A stretch of 64,000 bases of DNA, taken from assembly GCA_030247855.1 (NCBI GenBank), contig JAPDRN010000045.1:1-64000 (forward strand). Reading direction: 5' to 3'. The notes under the pieces were generated by a model. It did no database searches, was not told where the DNA came from, and saw only the letters and a program-made list of their open reading frames with translations. Below, one piece after another: positions 1 through 12,244 of the stretch (its first letter is position 1; each line of letters starts with the position of its first letter). The DNA comes from Knufia peltigerae. Taxonomy: Eukaryota > Ascomycota > Eurotiomycetes > Chaetothyriales > Trichomeriaceae. A program made the translations under genes and the position numbers.

Positions 1-60
1 CATCTTGATCGTACCCATAGGATGTCGGATTTGATTGTGTCGCTCATTGTCGTCATTTTC

Positions 61-1251
61 TCATATTCCCATTTCGTCCGCGATAGTCATGATCCGGAAG
101 TGTTTTTCTTTCTTCCACCAAATCACGGAATCATGAAATGGAAAATTCTTGACTTCGACCTCTGGTAATTTTGTAAATTCATACTCTTGTCTGAAATTTT
201 GTATCAATTTGGAGTTTGCTTCCCTTTCTCTCGACGAAAAGGTTTGTTTCGAACTCGAACCCGAAGTCGAAAGTAACAAATGATCGATTGATCTGTGTAA
301 CCAAATTTGGGGTTCAAGACTCAAGATTTGATATTCCACTTCCATTTCCGCTGCGGGTGAATAAACCATTATCGTATTTTTTCCGTCATGGTCATCGCTC
401 TCATTTTGTGCCGCTGTTGTTGTTGTTGTCGTCGTGGTCGGTGTCGTCATCGCCGGTGTTGTGGTCTTCAACGCTTCAAACCCATCGGGGTGTACAACCA
501 CCTTCACACCCAACCCCTTCAAAACCTCAACGTCCACCGAATTGTATCCAGGTTCTTGAGCTAGACATTCCGGACGCGTCCCTTGGAGTCGTGCAATGAT
601 ATCCACGACGGTGAGAAAAGCAGAAACTTGATAAAGCGCAGATTCTCGACGATCGATCCAATGGACCTCATCACCAGAGAGACTTCCGGATCCGAAAAGG
701 ACACAATTTTTTATTCTCTTTGCTTTTGCTCTTGCTCTTGCTTTTGCTTTTATTTCTCCCCCTTCCCGCGTCGTCATCGTCGACGTTGGTGGCAGGATCC
801 TCCTCGTCAGTACATCCTTCAGTCTCTCACAAAACAATGTCTTTCGAAACCTTTGTTCGACAATGTCGTACCGGACGCGAACGTCGTCGACCGTGACACG
901 TTTCGACACGCTCATGGGGTTCCAAGGGGACGCCTGTATCGTTCTGGTCACCACCGTACCGTCGACGCCACACCACGTGAAGACCATTTGTGATGTTGAT
1001 CCTGCCGACGAATCCGACCCAGATCGAGACCGAGAAACGTCTTTGGTCACCGCGACGACTGCATTATTACTATCATTATTATTTCCCCCTTCTTCATTAA
1101 AGCCGACAGCACTCGTTCTGTGACCCCGATGTGCAATACCTCCACCAGTCGCACTCGTAACTCTGATCCATCCATCTTCATCGACGATTTCTCTGCGTTT
1201 GTTTTGGGATTGTTGTGTCTTTTTGTTCTTCCTTCGGGTCGTATGAGGCAT
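61..1251 (-). CDS. SRR1-like domain protein
   Basis: Single-exon protein of 396 residues. The open frame runs further upstream from a TTG, but the first ATG is at 1251 and begins with a lysine-rich stretch (MPHTTRRKNKK), so I start there. Near residue 30 is DEDGWIRVTS, an opening often seen in SRR1 proteins. The SRR1-like core covers about residues 180-340: CVLFGSGSL, then YQVSAFLTVVDII, AQEPGYNSVD, a valine-rich strand ending HPDGFEAL, and MVYSPAAEMEVEYQIL. A threonine-rich insert (TTTPAMTTPTTTTTTTT) splits the core. The family is named after Arabidopsis SRR1, linked to circadian and light signalling; its biochemical role in fungi is not settled. The first 60 bases of the window are its 3' flank. 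Family is fairly sure, function is not. Confidence 0.8.
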   Translation of the reverse strand: MPHTTRRKNKKTQQSQNKRREIVDEDGWIRVTSATGGGIAHRGHRTSAVGFNEEGGNNNDSNNAVVAVTKDVSRSRSGSDSSAGSTSQMVFTWCGVDGTVVTRTIQASPWNPMSVSKRVTVDDVRVRYDIVEQRFRKTLFCERLKDVLTRRILPPTSTMTTREGGEIKAKARARAKAKRIKNCVLFGSGSLSGDEVHWIDRRESALYQVSAFLTVVDIIARLQGTRPECLAQEPGYNSVDVEVLKGLGVKVVVHPDGFEALKTTTPAMTTPTTTTTTTTAAQNESDDHDGKNTIMVYSPAAEMEVEYQILSLEPQIWLHRSIDHLLLSTSGSSSKQTFSSREREANSKLIQNFRQEYEFTKLPEVEVKNFPFHDSVIWWKKEKHFRIMTIADEMGI

Positions 1252-3490
1252 TGTTTTTTTTCCCTTGTTTTTTTCCCCTTTCTCCTCCTCGGGGTCAATT
1301 TCGTCTCGAGCGAAGAGGGGGGTGGTTCGTCTTCGGTGGAAGGTCAAATCTCGCCGCAGTCTTGTGGTGTCAATGTGTGTTACGGTGTGGGTGTGTGTAC
1401 TTTGCCCAGAATTCCAGAGAGATTAGATACACGAGGATTGGGACATTTTCTCGCGAATGGTTGTGGTTGTTGCGGTGGTGGTGGTATTGATTCTTCGCAT
1501 CCTTTCGACTTCTTTCCTTTTCCCGTATCAGAGGTATCACAGTGTCATGATTGAATCTCGCTGCCTTCTCCAAAATGTACGTACATTCTTGTACTTGCAA
1601 CGACTTTCACTATTACGCAGTACTGAAAATAAATCAAAGTGATCCCCTCACCATCACCACCAACGTAGCAAAACATCCCGTAGATTAACCGACGAGGCTG
1701 ATGGGAAAGTCCTCCTCCTCCTCTACTCTTACTCTATACTCCCCAGATACACAACCTATACTCCGTACTCCGTGCCCCCTTGCTCCATAAACACCTATTA
1801 TTGACTAACTAGGTATGCATCACTCTCAGTACCCTCATACGAGATTTGAAATAGACTAGGATCTTGATAATTCATTGTTATCAAGGAAAATCCTACTCAT
1901 ACTATGAGAATCCTATCCCAGTTTGACCCTCTGATGAAGAAAAAAGTTCTTTCCCGTGCTGTCCTCCAATGAAAATATGATTCCCATCCATTCAGCGTCA
2001 ATTCCAATTCCAATTCCAATTTCATTCCAATCCTGCTTTCCTGAATTCCAATTGTCCCCGCTAATAGTTCGTCCTTTGAAGTTTCCCCTTTCCTCTTGCT
2101 GTGTCTGTCGCTTTGTCCAGACTCCTTGAAGATATCTTCATGTTGATTTCCAAAACCTTCTCCCTGCCACACAGACACAAACATACTGTCATAATGTGAA
2201 TCACCGTTCCCAGTCCCTAACATTCGATTAGGATAACCGACAACGCTCACACAAACTCACAACACAGACCAATCCCATCCCAAAACCAACTCTGGTCGAG
2301 TCTATTTACCATCACAAGCCAGATTTGAGGGCGAGACCCAGCTTCCAACACATAGCCAAAAGTCCTTCAAAAAGAATCGAAAAATAAAAGCATTTGTGAT
2401 GAACCTTGGTTCAATACCCAAAATACAAGAAAAAGTCGTGACAAACTTTCCCATCGTTCCTAAAGCCTTCAAGTAGAGTAGAGTCGCCTCGTTGCTTTGC
2501 CCCATTCCATACAGCTTCACTGCTGAGGTTCCAAGCCCTTTTCCTCTTCGCCTTGCATCATCTAGAAAAAGAAATGCCGTTCCTGGTGGAGATCCCATCT
2601 CCAGACGGAATAGATAAGTCCAATTCCAATCCTTGCTACCTTTGATACAAATGAGACAGGAAGATGATTTGATGTGAAAAGCCGGCCGTTTGCAGCGTAT
2701 TTTATGCCGTAAAGTGTTGCTTGGTCGATAATGATGGGAGGTCAAAACAGATAAGTGTTCCTCAAGAATGTTCATAAGTAAACCCGATGCCAGTTTGCTC
2801 GACCAATAAAGAAGCCTCGGTGTGCCCTTTCGTGTTTCAATAGTCTTCGAGCCTAGAGGTCCAACCCAAGACGCCAAATAAGGAAATGACTCGATACGTG
2901 ACAGAACTTGAAGGTTCCACAAGAACATGGTCGAAGATGAGGACCAAAATAAGCGTATGTTGCTTTCGAGAAGAGAATCGCAAATGGTAAAGTCGCGAAT
3001 GCGTCAGGAAAGATTGTTCGTCGGACCCAGGGCCAGACAAGGTGATCCTCCCGCCCGTTCCATCCTGAGAGCGGGCACTGGCGCTCAAAATTGCTGGTTG
3101 TCGCAACCAAACAAACAAGCAGAACAGCCTGGTTTGACTGAGACCATTCAGTCCTCCCTTCCAGGAAGTCCACGACTCATCACCTTTGTGCAAAAGTAAT
3201 GCGAAAATAAAATATCCCAATGCGACAAAGCCTTCAATCCAACAGAAATAAAACAAAATCAGTAAAGCCCAAATACGTGTGGGTATCGCCGAAGAAAACA
3301 ATCAATTCCAACTTTTCGGGTTTTCGATCATAGATTCGTCGTACAGCCTGCACTGAAATCCAACTCAGGCTGGAATAATGTACACTCGACAAAGTCGGGA
3401 CTGTACTTGTCTGGGGTATCATTGCACAAAAAAATTTCACAGCGATATTCGTGGAGACTCCACGTTGAACCGTCGAGGTAAAAAGGTATT
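1252..3490. other. Intergenic region, 2.2 kb, with TTCCAA repeat
   Basis: Lies between two minus-strand genes: it is upstream of the SRR1-like gene and downstream of the DUF8032-like regulator. It holds a TACTCCGTA word at 1759-1767 and a TTCCAA hexamer array near 2000-2041. Two overlapping minus-strand open frames (2302-2928 and 2837-3301) match no family I know and are not called as genes. Confidence 0.6.
2000..2041. repeat. TTCCAA hexamer tandem repeat
   Basis: About six imperfect copies of ATTCCA/TTCCAA in a row, intergenic. A simple minisatellite; no function is implied. Confidence 0.8.
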
Positions 3491-6400
3491 TCAATCAGAT
3501 GTGGTAGTAGGGGGCGTCAGTGGGTGAGCGATGGGCCGAGCCCTCTCAAGCCACTTTCGCTTGCCTGGTCTGTTTTCGAGGTGAGCAGGGATAGTCGATG
3601 CAGGCGAGCCTGCGAGTAGGAGGGCACTTCGCTGTTTGGCTCGGTAGGCGTCCACTGGTAGTTATCTAGTCAGTAATGAACGTCAAGGCCACCACCACCA
3701 GAACTTACAGGCACGAGCAAGGAAAATTGGCCGTCCAGAAAACACGCGACCTTGACCCCAAGCCATGCGATATCCTAGCTCGTTGATCTTTTGCTCCCGC
3801 CCACGTTTGCTTTTCGAGATTTGTGGCACGCTGACCTCTTCATTGCCATTGCCGGTCTGGACTGAAACAGACGTCTTGCCAATGGTAGGAGCACCGCCGT
3901 CGACTTCTTCTCCCTCCTCCGCAAGCCGGCCATCTCGAGTCGAATCGGTCGCCGTCTGCATCTGTACAGGAAAGTAGGCGCGTGGAAATACAGCGTTCTG
4001 CTTGCGGTAGGAATCGGGGATTTCGCTCATCTCGATTTGCTCTAAAGTGACTTTGACTCGAACTCGTGCATTCTTCTGAGTGTCCTCCACGAGAATGAAT
4101 TTTCGTCGTTTACTTTCCGGTAAGTCGCCGAACAATGCGTTGTCTTCCTCATTCTTACCTTCCAGGTCCCTCGAGGTCATGGCGGCGGTTCCGCCAGAAC
4201 GCCCGAGGTGATGTAATCCTCCTTGCATCTGTGGTGCCATTGAAGGAGCCATCGAAGTTGGAGCCGATGGATAATTGGGATATCCTGGGAAAACGTGGCT
4301 TTGACGGACGTCATTCGGACTCTGCATATGCTGGACAGTAGCGTCCTGCCGATACCCTTGAGGCGCATGGTTGTAAGGCGATGCTGTCGTCTTGTCAGTT
4401 TATGTTTTCATACAAAGGGGCCGACGCGAGGCTGCAAACTCTGAAACTTACCTCCAACATTGCCGTGGGCGCTGGGGGACACATCCTGCTGATTATGCAA
4501 GATTTGACTTTGCGCACTGGGCAGTACCCCTGGTGGTCTGGCACTCGGAGCCGGCATTGAACCTGGACCGGCAAGCCCTGTCGGGAGTGGAAGAGACGGT
4601 GCGGAAGCCTGACTTGGTGTTGTAGGAGTGACCTTTCCTTTGTGGTTCATCTTAGCTTGTCGCCTGACCCTACGACTTCTCATCCGGGGATCCTGATTGC
4701 TGTTTCTCCAGCTGTCGACTGCTCGCTGGATCAAACCTCGTTTTCCACGCAGACATGGATTTAGTTCCGCCAAAGCCCAGCCAACTTGGTTGCAGTCAGT
4801 CTCATAATTCAACCGATTGCCTTTGTAGAGATCCTTTGGTACACACGCTCGAGGATACACACAGTTTTCTGACTTGAATTCGTGTGTCAGAGCGGATCCA
4901 TCGACCGATTCAACATCGCATCGAATGGTGTATTCCATCTTGACCCGATCTCTCGAGTACTCAAAGGCGATCCACTGGACGCCATTCCCGTCCTGTCGAA
5001 CCACCAACGGCGTCGTAGCGGGAATCGGTCCGGGGGCAGCATTCGAGTTGGGCGGCATATTGGGCGGCACACCAGAGGGAGACTGCTGCTGCTGCTGTTG
5101 TTGTTGTTGCTGTTGTTGCTGCCCAGGCTGCTGCTGTTGCGCTTGTTGGAGAGTCTGTTTGTAATCGCCCAGTCCCGGCGCAGGAGGATTGGCGTTGGAG
5201 TGTTGTGGCTGTTGCTGCTGATGAGGGAGCATTCCCGGTCGTGGTTGCGGTGTCTGCTGATATGATTGACCAGGCTCAGATTTCAATCTTGGACTATTCG
5301 AGATTGTGGAATGGTGCTGAGACCCCTGTTGAAGCTGAGGGGCAGCCGACTGGTATGGCATCATCGGTTGCGACTGAATTTGGTGCTGTTGCGTCTGTCC
5401 ATGATGGGCGCCATACGGAGGCTGGTGCACTTGACTCATCGACTGATATTGAGGATATCCATATGGAAGTTGGCTCAATTGTGCCCCTGGCTGAGGATAC
5501 ATCGGTCTACCGGGATCATGCGACTGTGGCGAGGTCACCGAGGCGGGGGAATTAGACTGCGGCGTGTATATTGGGGGATAGGGCCGCTGCATTGTCGCCG
5601 TTGCTGCCATAGAATCGGGCTTTTCTGATAAACCTCGTGTCAATGCCTCGTGCGTCCATCCCGTCTCCAGGAGGCTTTAGCTTACCAGTCGGATAAAACG
5701 TTCCTGCACCACTGCTCTGACTCCTTGGGCTCTGATTCGGCTGGAAATAGTTGGGCGTGTCGCTTTGCGCCTGCGGAGTTTGAAATTGATGCTGGTTGTT
5801 CAAAAAAGGCGACTGAAGATTCGCTTGCGGTGCGTACAGGATTGGCGATGCGTAGGGCTGCTGAGAGGTCACCGTACTGCTCAGTGTTCGTGACTGCGAG
5901 ACATGAGGCGGCAGAGCAACGTTCGGGTAGGCTCGTGGTGTTCGATGCTGCATTGAAGATCCATATGTCAGCGCAATGTTGAACCAAAGCAAGGAAGCGG
6001 ATCAAGCATTCAAAATGCAACAAAAGACCAGGCTGCGCATTGACAAGAGACCAGGATGGCAAGACAGGCAGATCACAACGCCGCTTCATGGGCAGGGAAG
6101 ACCGTAGTTAATGCAAAACCGGGGGGACGTGAACATGGTCATTGGCAGGTGCATTTTCGGTTGGGTGGATGGTTCCGTCCAGGTTGAGGGTGGACTCAAC
6201 CAGGTCAATGCGACCAGCCTTCGGGAGATCCAAGATGGAGACTAAGCGTAATTGACATACAAGCTTCAAGCCAGGTGAACAGCTCCGGGTCGTCGAACGT
6301 TCCCAGGCGGCTCAACCGAATACTTCGTTCCGGCGACCTGTGACGGGAGATGTTTCATTGGCCCAAGTGCCGGGGTTGAGGGAGACGACAAGAGTGAATG

Positions 6401-7844
6401 GTCGCGCAGACAGAAGCCAGGGATGCGACGAAGGTGCAAGGCTTTATTAGACTTGGTTGAATGTTTGTCGAACAAATTGCCAGGGTGGATATGGCGAGTT
6501 TCAGAAGCATGAGTGAGGTGCGTTGGAGGGGTCAATGCGGGCATGTGATGACGGAGAAAGGCCAGCCACAGAGGACACGGGAGGTGCTCGTACGAGCAGG
6601 GGGGGGCATACCATGTACTGAAGATTCGCGGTAGCCGCACAGTGGTGACCAGGGATAGGTTAAAGCGAAAGAGAATAGTGGGAATGGAAGGACTGGGGTC
6701 GAAGGGAATATGAGGTTCCTTTGTAGCAGGTATGCGAAGGTGTATTGGAGGCAAGTCGTCTGAGCATTCGAAAAGGGCAAATGTAGACGGCACGTCAGAC
6801 GTGGCGGTGCAGATGCGAAGGGATCAATGAAAGGGAACAAGTTTTGGCGAGGACAGAGAGGGAGGAGAACAGTGGAAATGATCCAGAAAAGCCGAGAGCA
6901 GGCTGCATGATGTGAGCGTGTGTGTGTGTGTGCGCTGCGTGTTGAGTCTTCGTAAGGAGGGTCGACGGTGCAGGAAGTGGATTCTGCACCATCCGAGCCT
7001 TTCGAAACTCGCAGTCTGGCAGCCAAGTGGGCCTCACGCTGCGGGAGCTTAAGTGACTGGGAAATCTGAGGGTTTGGAACAGCTGGTGGGCCGTGTGAGT
7101 GGGAGGGAGGATTGGCCAACGTTGGCGACGAGCGTGGATGGCGTGCGTGGTCCGAGCGTTCCACAGAGGAGAGCCATGGGTTCCATTGCCTTTGAGACCA
7201 GGAAGGGGCAATTCGGGTACACGAAGCCGGACCAGGGGAAGGCCGGCCACCATCATGATGGGATAAGGGAGATGACCCAGGAGTGAGACTAAGGCACCCC
7301 GACCGGGACCAGGGTCGCATCCATGATTGCAGGGGCCAGGGCATATCGGCATTGGGCCGTGAGCCCTACTCCGTAAGTCGATCCCCAAAAGCTTCAACGG
7401 GCAGACCAGGGGGGCTTGTGCTTTTTGAGTCGATCATCGACCAGGTGTGGAACGAAAAAGAACGAAGAAAGTCGTGCGAGCATCGGAGTGTATGAGTTGG
7501 CGACTTACATCGGCAATAACGTTACGAGCATTGTGGTCCCCTTCTCTTGCAGCATCAGCTCCTGGTCCGGGGCCGGTGCCAGGACCGTGAGGACCAAACG
7601 CCACGCCGCTGGGAGCAAGTAGGTGCGGAGTATGTATCTGTCCCGGTAGATTATGTGGCTGGAGGGAGGGAGGATTGAGTTGAGTGTGGACGTTGTGCGG
7701 ATATGGAGCTTGAACATGCGCTTGGGGCGAAGGGTAATCGTATTGTTGTGGACGTGCATTCCCATCTTGGGCAGCAACCAGTCCTGTATCGTAGCATGAT
7801 TTCTCCGAAGCGACGGCGTATTTTCCACTGTGGGCGGGCGGCAT
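3491..7844 (-). CDS. Gln-rich regulator with two DUF8032-like modules (MedA/Ren1-type candidate)
   Basis: I rebuild five exons: 7509-7844, 5686-5947, 4452-5624, 3709-4383 and 3491-3654. Every join has GT and AG ends and the reading phase is kept, giving 869 residues. Most introns show a CTGAC branch site. The N-terminal half is Pro/Gln/Ser/Tyr-rich with a polyglutamine run. The first module (exon 3) runs from QWIAFEYSRDRV through ENCVYPRACVPK to NQVGWALAELNP and RRVRRQ. The second (exon 4 into 5) repeats the pattern: RVRVKVTLEQIEM, NAVFPRAYFPV, ELGYRMAWGQG, ARALDAYRAK. By family memory this matches fungal developmental regulators of the MedA/Ren1/Acr1 type, probably nuclear, but I cannot confirm that by search. 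The first intron (5948-7508) is unusually long, so exon 1 is the least certain part. The ATG at 7844 was chosen because the frame upstream opens only with TTG. Confidence 0.6.
5082..5150 (-). repeat. CAG/CAA tract encoding polyglutamine
   Basis: Forward CTG/TTG triplets encode about 13 glutamines in a row, then more Gln-rich sequence, in the DUF8032-like regulator. Mixed CAG and CAA codons suggest an older, more stable tract. Confidence 0.85.
5948..7508 (-). other. Long first intron of the DUF8032-like gene, pyrimidine-rich
   Basis: About 1.56 kb between a GTAAGT donor (7503-7508) and a TGCAG acceptor preceded by GCTGAC. On the minus strand it is strongly C/T-rich, like fungal core promoters and leaders. 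It carries a GT dinucleotide run near 6916-6933 and a TACTCCGTA word at 7367-7375. Open frames of 175-270 residues within it look compositional rather than coding. It may hold an internal promoter. Confidence 0.5.
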
Positions 7845-9348
7845 AGCGTGGTCGGGAGACAGGGAGGCAGGGATGTCGGAGAAAGCCAAACGTTAGGAAA
7901 GGGTCGTCGTGGAGAGATGGAGGAGAGAGATTGAGATGGATGCGAGTTGCGGCTGACGAGACCGAGGAACTTGGGTTCGTCGGATAGCCAACGATTCATG
8001 AGTTAGTCGGATCGAAAGTGAAGCCAGGCTATACTCGTACTGTATGTTAGACTCGTAGTGGGCAGCGTTATGGGAATGCTGGTGTCTCTTGTGTGTAGAC
8101 GGAGTATAGTTCATCAAGGATCCCGTACTGCAGCCGAAACAAAGGACGCTTGTGTATTTCGCGTCAAGACGAGGATCGAAGGTGTGTAAAACATCGGCTT
8201 TCAACACCAATCGAGGGTGGAGATGAGGGAGAAAGTGGTAGGGATGAAGGAATGGACCTGTCCACGAGTAAAAAGAAGACTGTATCCGTGCTCCGTATGG
8301 TGAGTGCGTTTGCGAAGTGCCTGTTTTGGCGATTGACGGTAATATGGAGTTCTTTTGCGAGTATCAAAAAAAACACTCTCTAACACTCCGCTCAGCGTGA
8401 ACGAAGCTCGACCAGAATCCTGTACCGGTCAGGCGTCCCAAGAGGCTCTACAAGATCCTGTGTGATTTGACCTGCTGAGACCGTGAGATTGCTCTGGTTT
8501 CACCTTTGTTTCCCCAAGATAGCTAACTTTTCATTCTACACGCGCACGTACATACTGTACACGTAAACACATCGAAAGAAAAATTTTGATACTCCGTACC
8601 ATCGATCACCCCTCGGAATCTTCCATTACAAGTTTGACCATTACTCCCTAGTACGTACAACTCTTATCACAGGATGTTCTTTGGCTCAACGGCCGTTATC
8701 AACCAAATACTACGCCATGTTCCATATCTATTCGGTAACAGGAAATGTGCAGCGAAAGAAAAAATTCAGTGATACTACCATCACTCTCTCACACACACAC
8801 ACACACACACGACGTACGTGGATTTTCGTCATATCACGACCAAATACTCCGTCATGCTCACCACGAAGGAGGAGTTTCAAGAGATATTCAGCCACAGGTC
8901 CACGTACACTCAAAAAACTCTGCTTCCATTATTTCATTATGGCTATCAACTGACTACAGTACTAAACAAACCTGACTCGTGTTCCTTTGTTCGCGTGTAT
9001 CCTTTTGTTCCTTCTTCTACTCTCCATCGCGCAAATCGACTCTTGTATGCTGGTCTTGATCTTGGAATCGCTGACTTGCTTGGAAGTGAGAGAGAAAAGA
9101 TCGCGGTACAAGTCCACGTGAGGAAATGGTTCACCAACTCTCACACACTCCGGTCCCAAAAACTCAGTCTCAAATCGTACATGTCTCAATTACCTATTGC
9201 GCAATGACGAATGCACACCTGCCTGCGCCATCCAATATTCAGCTGGGTATTTGCCTCTCCGATTAACATCATCTCTTCAGCATTCATCCAAGCGTCAACT
9301 GTAATTTTCCCGACGGGAACGACAAAGGGTCGCCATCGATGTTTTCAT
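7845..9348. other. Intergenic region upstream of the DUF8032-like gene
   Basis: 1.5 kb between two minus-strand genes: PIL1 ends at 9349 and the regulator starts at 7844. It contains a TACTCCGTA word at 8590-8598 and a CA dinucleotide run. A long leader for the regulator is likely. No coding frame here is convincing. Confidence 0.6.
8789..8810. repeat. CA dinucleotide microsatellite
   Basis: About ten CA units in the intergenic region. A simple sequence repeat. Confidence 0.9.
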
Positions 9349-10569
9349 CTAGGCAGGGACTTGATGTTGGCCTGGTAATGACGTTAGCACATCCGGTTTG
9401 TCTCAATGTCACGGCTTGTAATGGACTCACCATTTGTACCGGCATGGTGCTCCTCCTCCGCTTCCTCTTCTTCCTCCTCGTCGTCCTCCTCTTGCTCATA
9501 CTCTCCATGCTGACCAGCAGGAACCCAGCTATCGCGATCATCCTTCATTGGTTGATCTTGACTGGCCAGGTCCACGCCACCTTCGCGCTTGGCAGAGTTC
9601 TTTCTTCTCTGGCTCAGGTTTCGGGAACGAGTGGAAAGCTTCGGCTTGACTTGAGCTCGTGACGTGACCCAGTTTGTCAGGGCGTCTTCGCAATCCTGGA
9701 TGATGGCCTTGGAAGCCTCGTAACCATCATAGGCTTGACGGGTCTCGCCAGGAGTAACAGGGGTGTCGTCAACCAATTCAAGCAAATGTTTTCCGTATCC
9801 AGCAATGATGGCCACCTTTTCACAGTGTTCACGGATAGCATCGAATTGGTAAGTGAAGGCAGCCTTGAGCTTTTCGCGAGTGATGTTGGAAAGCTGGGCC
9901 TCAGCGACGAGCGACTCGGCTTCGGCGCGGACGAGTTCCTGCTCGAGGACCACAATGCGGGGACTGTTGGGTTCTTTGTACTTGAGTTGCGCAATTTGAT
10001 CGGTGATCTTCTGCTTGCGGTCTCGGGAAGGCTGGACGGAAGCCTCGATATTACGAATGGACTTGATGGTCACGCGGTATTGGTCATATCGGTCGACGAA
10101 TTGGTCTTCCAGTTCGCCCATTTCGTAGATGAGGACGCCGAGCTTGTCAGTGACATCGCTAACATCCTCGTCGCAGCCTTCACCCCACAAGGAAAGTTGT
10201 TGCTGAGCAAGCAATCAGTACGAGGGTTCTATGCGTGAGGGTGTGGATCTTGGACGGGGAAACTTACAGCAACTTCCATTCGTTCTCTCCCTACAAGCTC
10301 CATGCTGCGCATGACGTTCTTCTCCATCTTGACGAGCTGTGAGAGCTTCTTGGCGAGATCTGGGCCAAAGGCACCAGCGGTTCCTTTCCTAAAAGCATGT
10401 CCTATTGCGGGTGTCAGACCAGGTTGTGCGACAAGTAGTGGCCAGACATACCAAAGTTTCCTCGACCGAACAGGCGGCCGCTCTTTGTGGAGGACGGTGG
10501 CGGCGGAGGATTCTCAATCTGAGAAGCTGTAGGAGCGCGAGACTGGCGCATAGAGTATGTGCGATGCAT
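9349..10569 (-). CDS. PIL1: Eisosome core BAR protein Pil1/Lsp1
   Basis: Four exons, 10452-10569, 10268-10401, 9431-10202 and 9372 down to 9349 (last coding base joined at 9371), encode 348 residues. Start MHRTYSMRQSRAPTASQ and end NGQHQVPA are the typical termini of fungal Pil1 proteins. The BAR-like core is clear: LSLWGEGCDEDVSDVTDKLG, YEMGELEDQFVDRYDQYR, IKSIRNIEASVQPSRDRK and LKAAFTYQFDAIREHCEK. An acidic Glu/Asp tail follows. Pil1/Lsp1 assemble on the cytosolic face of the plasma membrane and shape eisosome furrows, under control of Pkh-type kinases. The start at 10569 is preferred because the family N-terminus begins there, six codons before the next Met. The C/T-rich upstream region fits a strongly expressed gene. 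Confidence 0.95.
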
Positions 10570-12244
10570 CGTGAGAGGATGTAGTGGTGCGGTAAGGTGG
10601 TGTAGTGAGAGGAGGCGGGGCTCGTACTCGGGTCAATTGAGCAGAGCAGAGCACAGTTTCAGGTTTGAGGTTGCAAGGAAGTCTGAGTGCGCAAGACACA
10701 GTGTTAGCGTGGGAGCTTGAGGCGTTGCTGTAGGCTCGTAACAGTAGCAACGGTGATAGGAGTGTAGGGATGAAAAAGAAACGAAGGGGATAATAGACTT
10801 GGAAATGACGGCAACCAAGGTGTGAGACAGATTGTGAGGTGAAGGACGAAGGTGGCCGCAGTGGTTTGCTTGTGTGGATTGATGACGTGCCGGATGGATG
10901 CGGGAGACAAAGCACAGGGCACCCCATAGGCTCACTAGGCGGCACCACAAGCGATAAGGGAGCTGGTTGGCACCTGGATCATTGCTTGTAGAACGGGTCT
11001 AGTGAGCCTAGTAGGTTTAACGTTCCCCTGGTCAAGGCCCCGACCCAGCTTAGAGATGCGTCCCCAGCCACAGCCCCGGTCGACGTCCATGCACCACGCA
11101 GGCCCAGCTGCCTCGGAGCTTGCTAGCATCTCACATGCGCGCGCGCTGCATATTTCCAGCTGCTAGTGGCCCCCGTCATCCGTCCAATTGACTCTGGGCA
11201 TGTGCTTCAATAAATAATGCACATGGTGTGTACAAAATATTGAGCTGTCAATAATGATGGTGTCTCATCAGGCCGGTTAATGATGCTGATATTTGGTACA
11301 AGGACTCCGGAGGGCGATAAGATGGGGCCGCCCACACAGCAACGTCATTGACAAGGCCCACCATCAGACACACAACAGTACTGTACATGGGACTCATGGC
11401 AAAAGGAAGCTCGACTTACCAGACTGGAAATGTGACGTGGAAGAGGGTTGCAAAGAGTTGGGAAGAATTGGGTGAATCGTAATGGGCGCAGGTACACAAA
11501 AGATAAAGTCGGGCTAGAGAAGCTTGAAGCTGTACAATAGTAGCTAGGTAGGGATGTAAAAGTGATGTGTTTTCCAGGGCTCTTCTTGGCTCGTGTCGTA
11601 CTCGTAGTAGCTTCGTGCTTTGTAGATTGTAATGATGAATTACAACAGTTCCAGGAAAATATGGATGGGCACAATGCTGGCTTAATAACTGCTCGCGATG
11701 CAGGGGACAAGTTGGTGGCATTGACCCAAAGTGGCTTGAAGCTCGTCGTCGAAGCAACAAGCCGCTCACGTCATCGACACACCCAAGTCTGGGCAGGTTC
11801 TGGTTACCAACTCACCTGGTGTTGGGTATCACCAAGAAACATAGTATAGAAGCCCCAGTTAACACAAACTCAATATTCCATTTAGATCCATTAATTTTTC
11901 AAGTCATGAGTCTGATGTAATATTGTACAAGTACGACTTTCGGGTCGTCGAAGTCTGGAGAAGCGGCGCGGACTGTGCACGTCTTGTTGCACAGCCTCCC
12001 GCTGGAATTCTACCGACGTTGTACAGTAAATCATGAGCAGGCATGACCTAGATACTATACTATTCTACACAGTGATATCAATCTTGACCCTGTACTCGTG
12101 CTTATCCGTAGCTGAACTTAAATTGTTTTGTTAATCTTCCCTCATCATTGTCATGACGATCAGGGGTTCGATCTCCCGTCAACCTTGCACCCCAACGAGC
12201 ATTCAACATCTTAGCATCTTGAGCCTCGGCCTGAGCGCACCTTT
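10570..12244. other. Intergenic region between PIL1 and KMT6-like gene
   Basis: About 1.7 kb: PIL1 promoter and leader (C/T-rich on the minus strand near 10,570-10,950) and the 3' flank of the methyltransferase gene. Open frames here do not look coding. A tRNA-like T-arm near 12,160 was examined and rejected. Confidence 0.6.

Noticed and set aside
6532..7397. Minus-strand open frames of 270 and 200 codons
   Set aside because: They overlap in different phases within C/T-rich DNA and read as Pro/Ser/Leu/His-rich filler, typical of pyrimidine-rich noncoding sequence.
10514..10948. Minus-strand frames of 144 and 105 codons upstream of PIL1
   Set aside because: They overlap the PIL1 start and its C/T-rich leader; the composition is that of leader DNA.
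12102..12185. tRNA-Asp-like stretch: GGGGTTCGATC followed by TCCCG, with TTGTCAT shortly before
   Set aside because: The T-arm resemblance is good, but the anticodon stem (CATCA/GACGA) and acceptor do not pair. At most a decayed relic.
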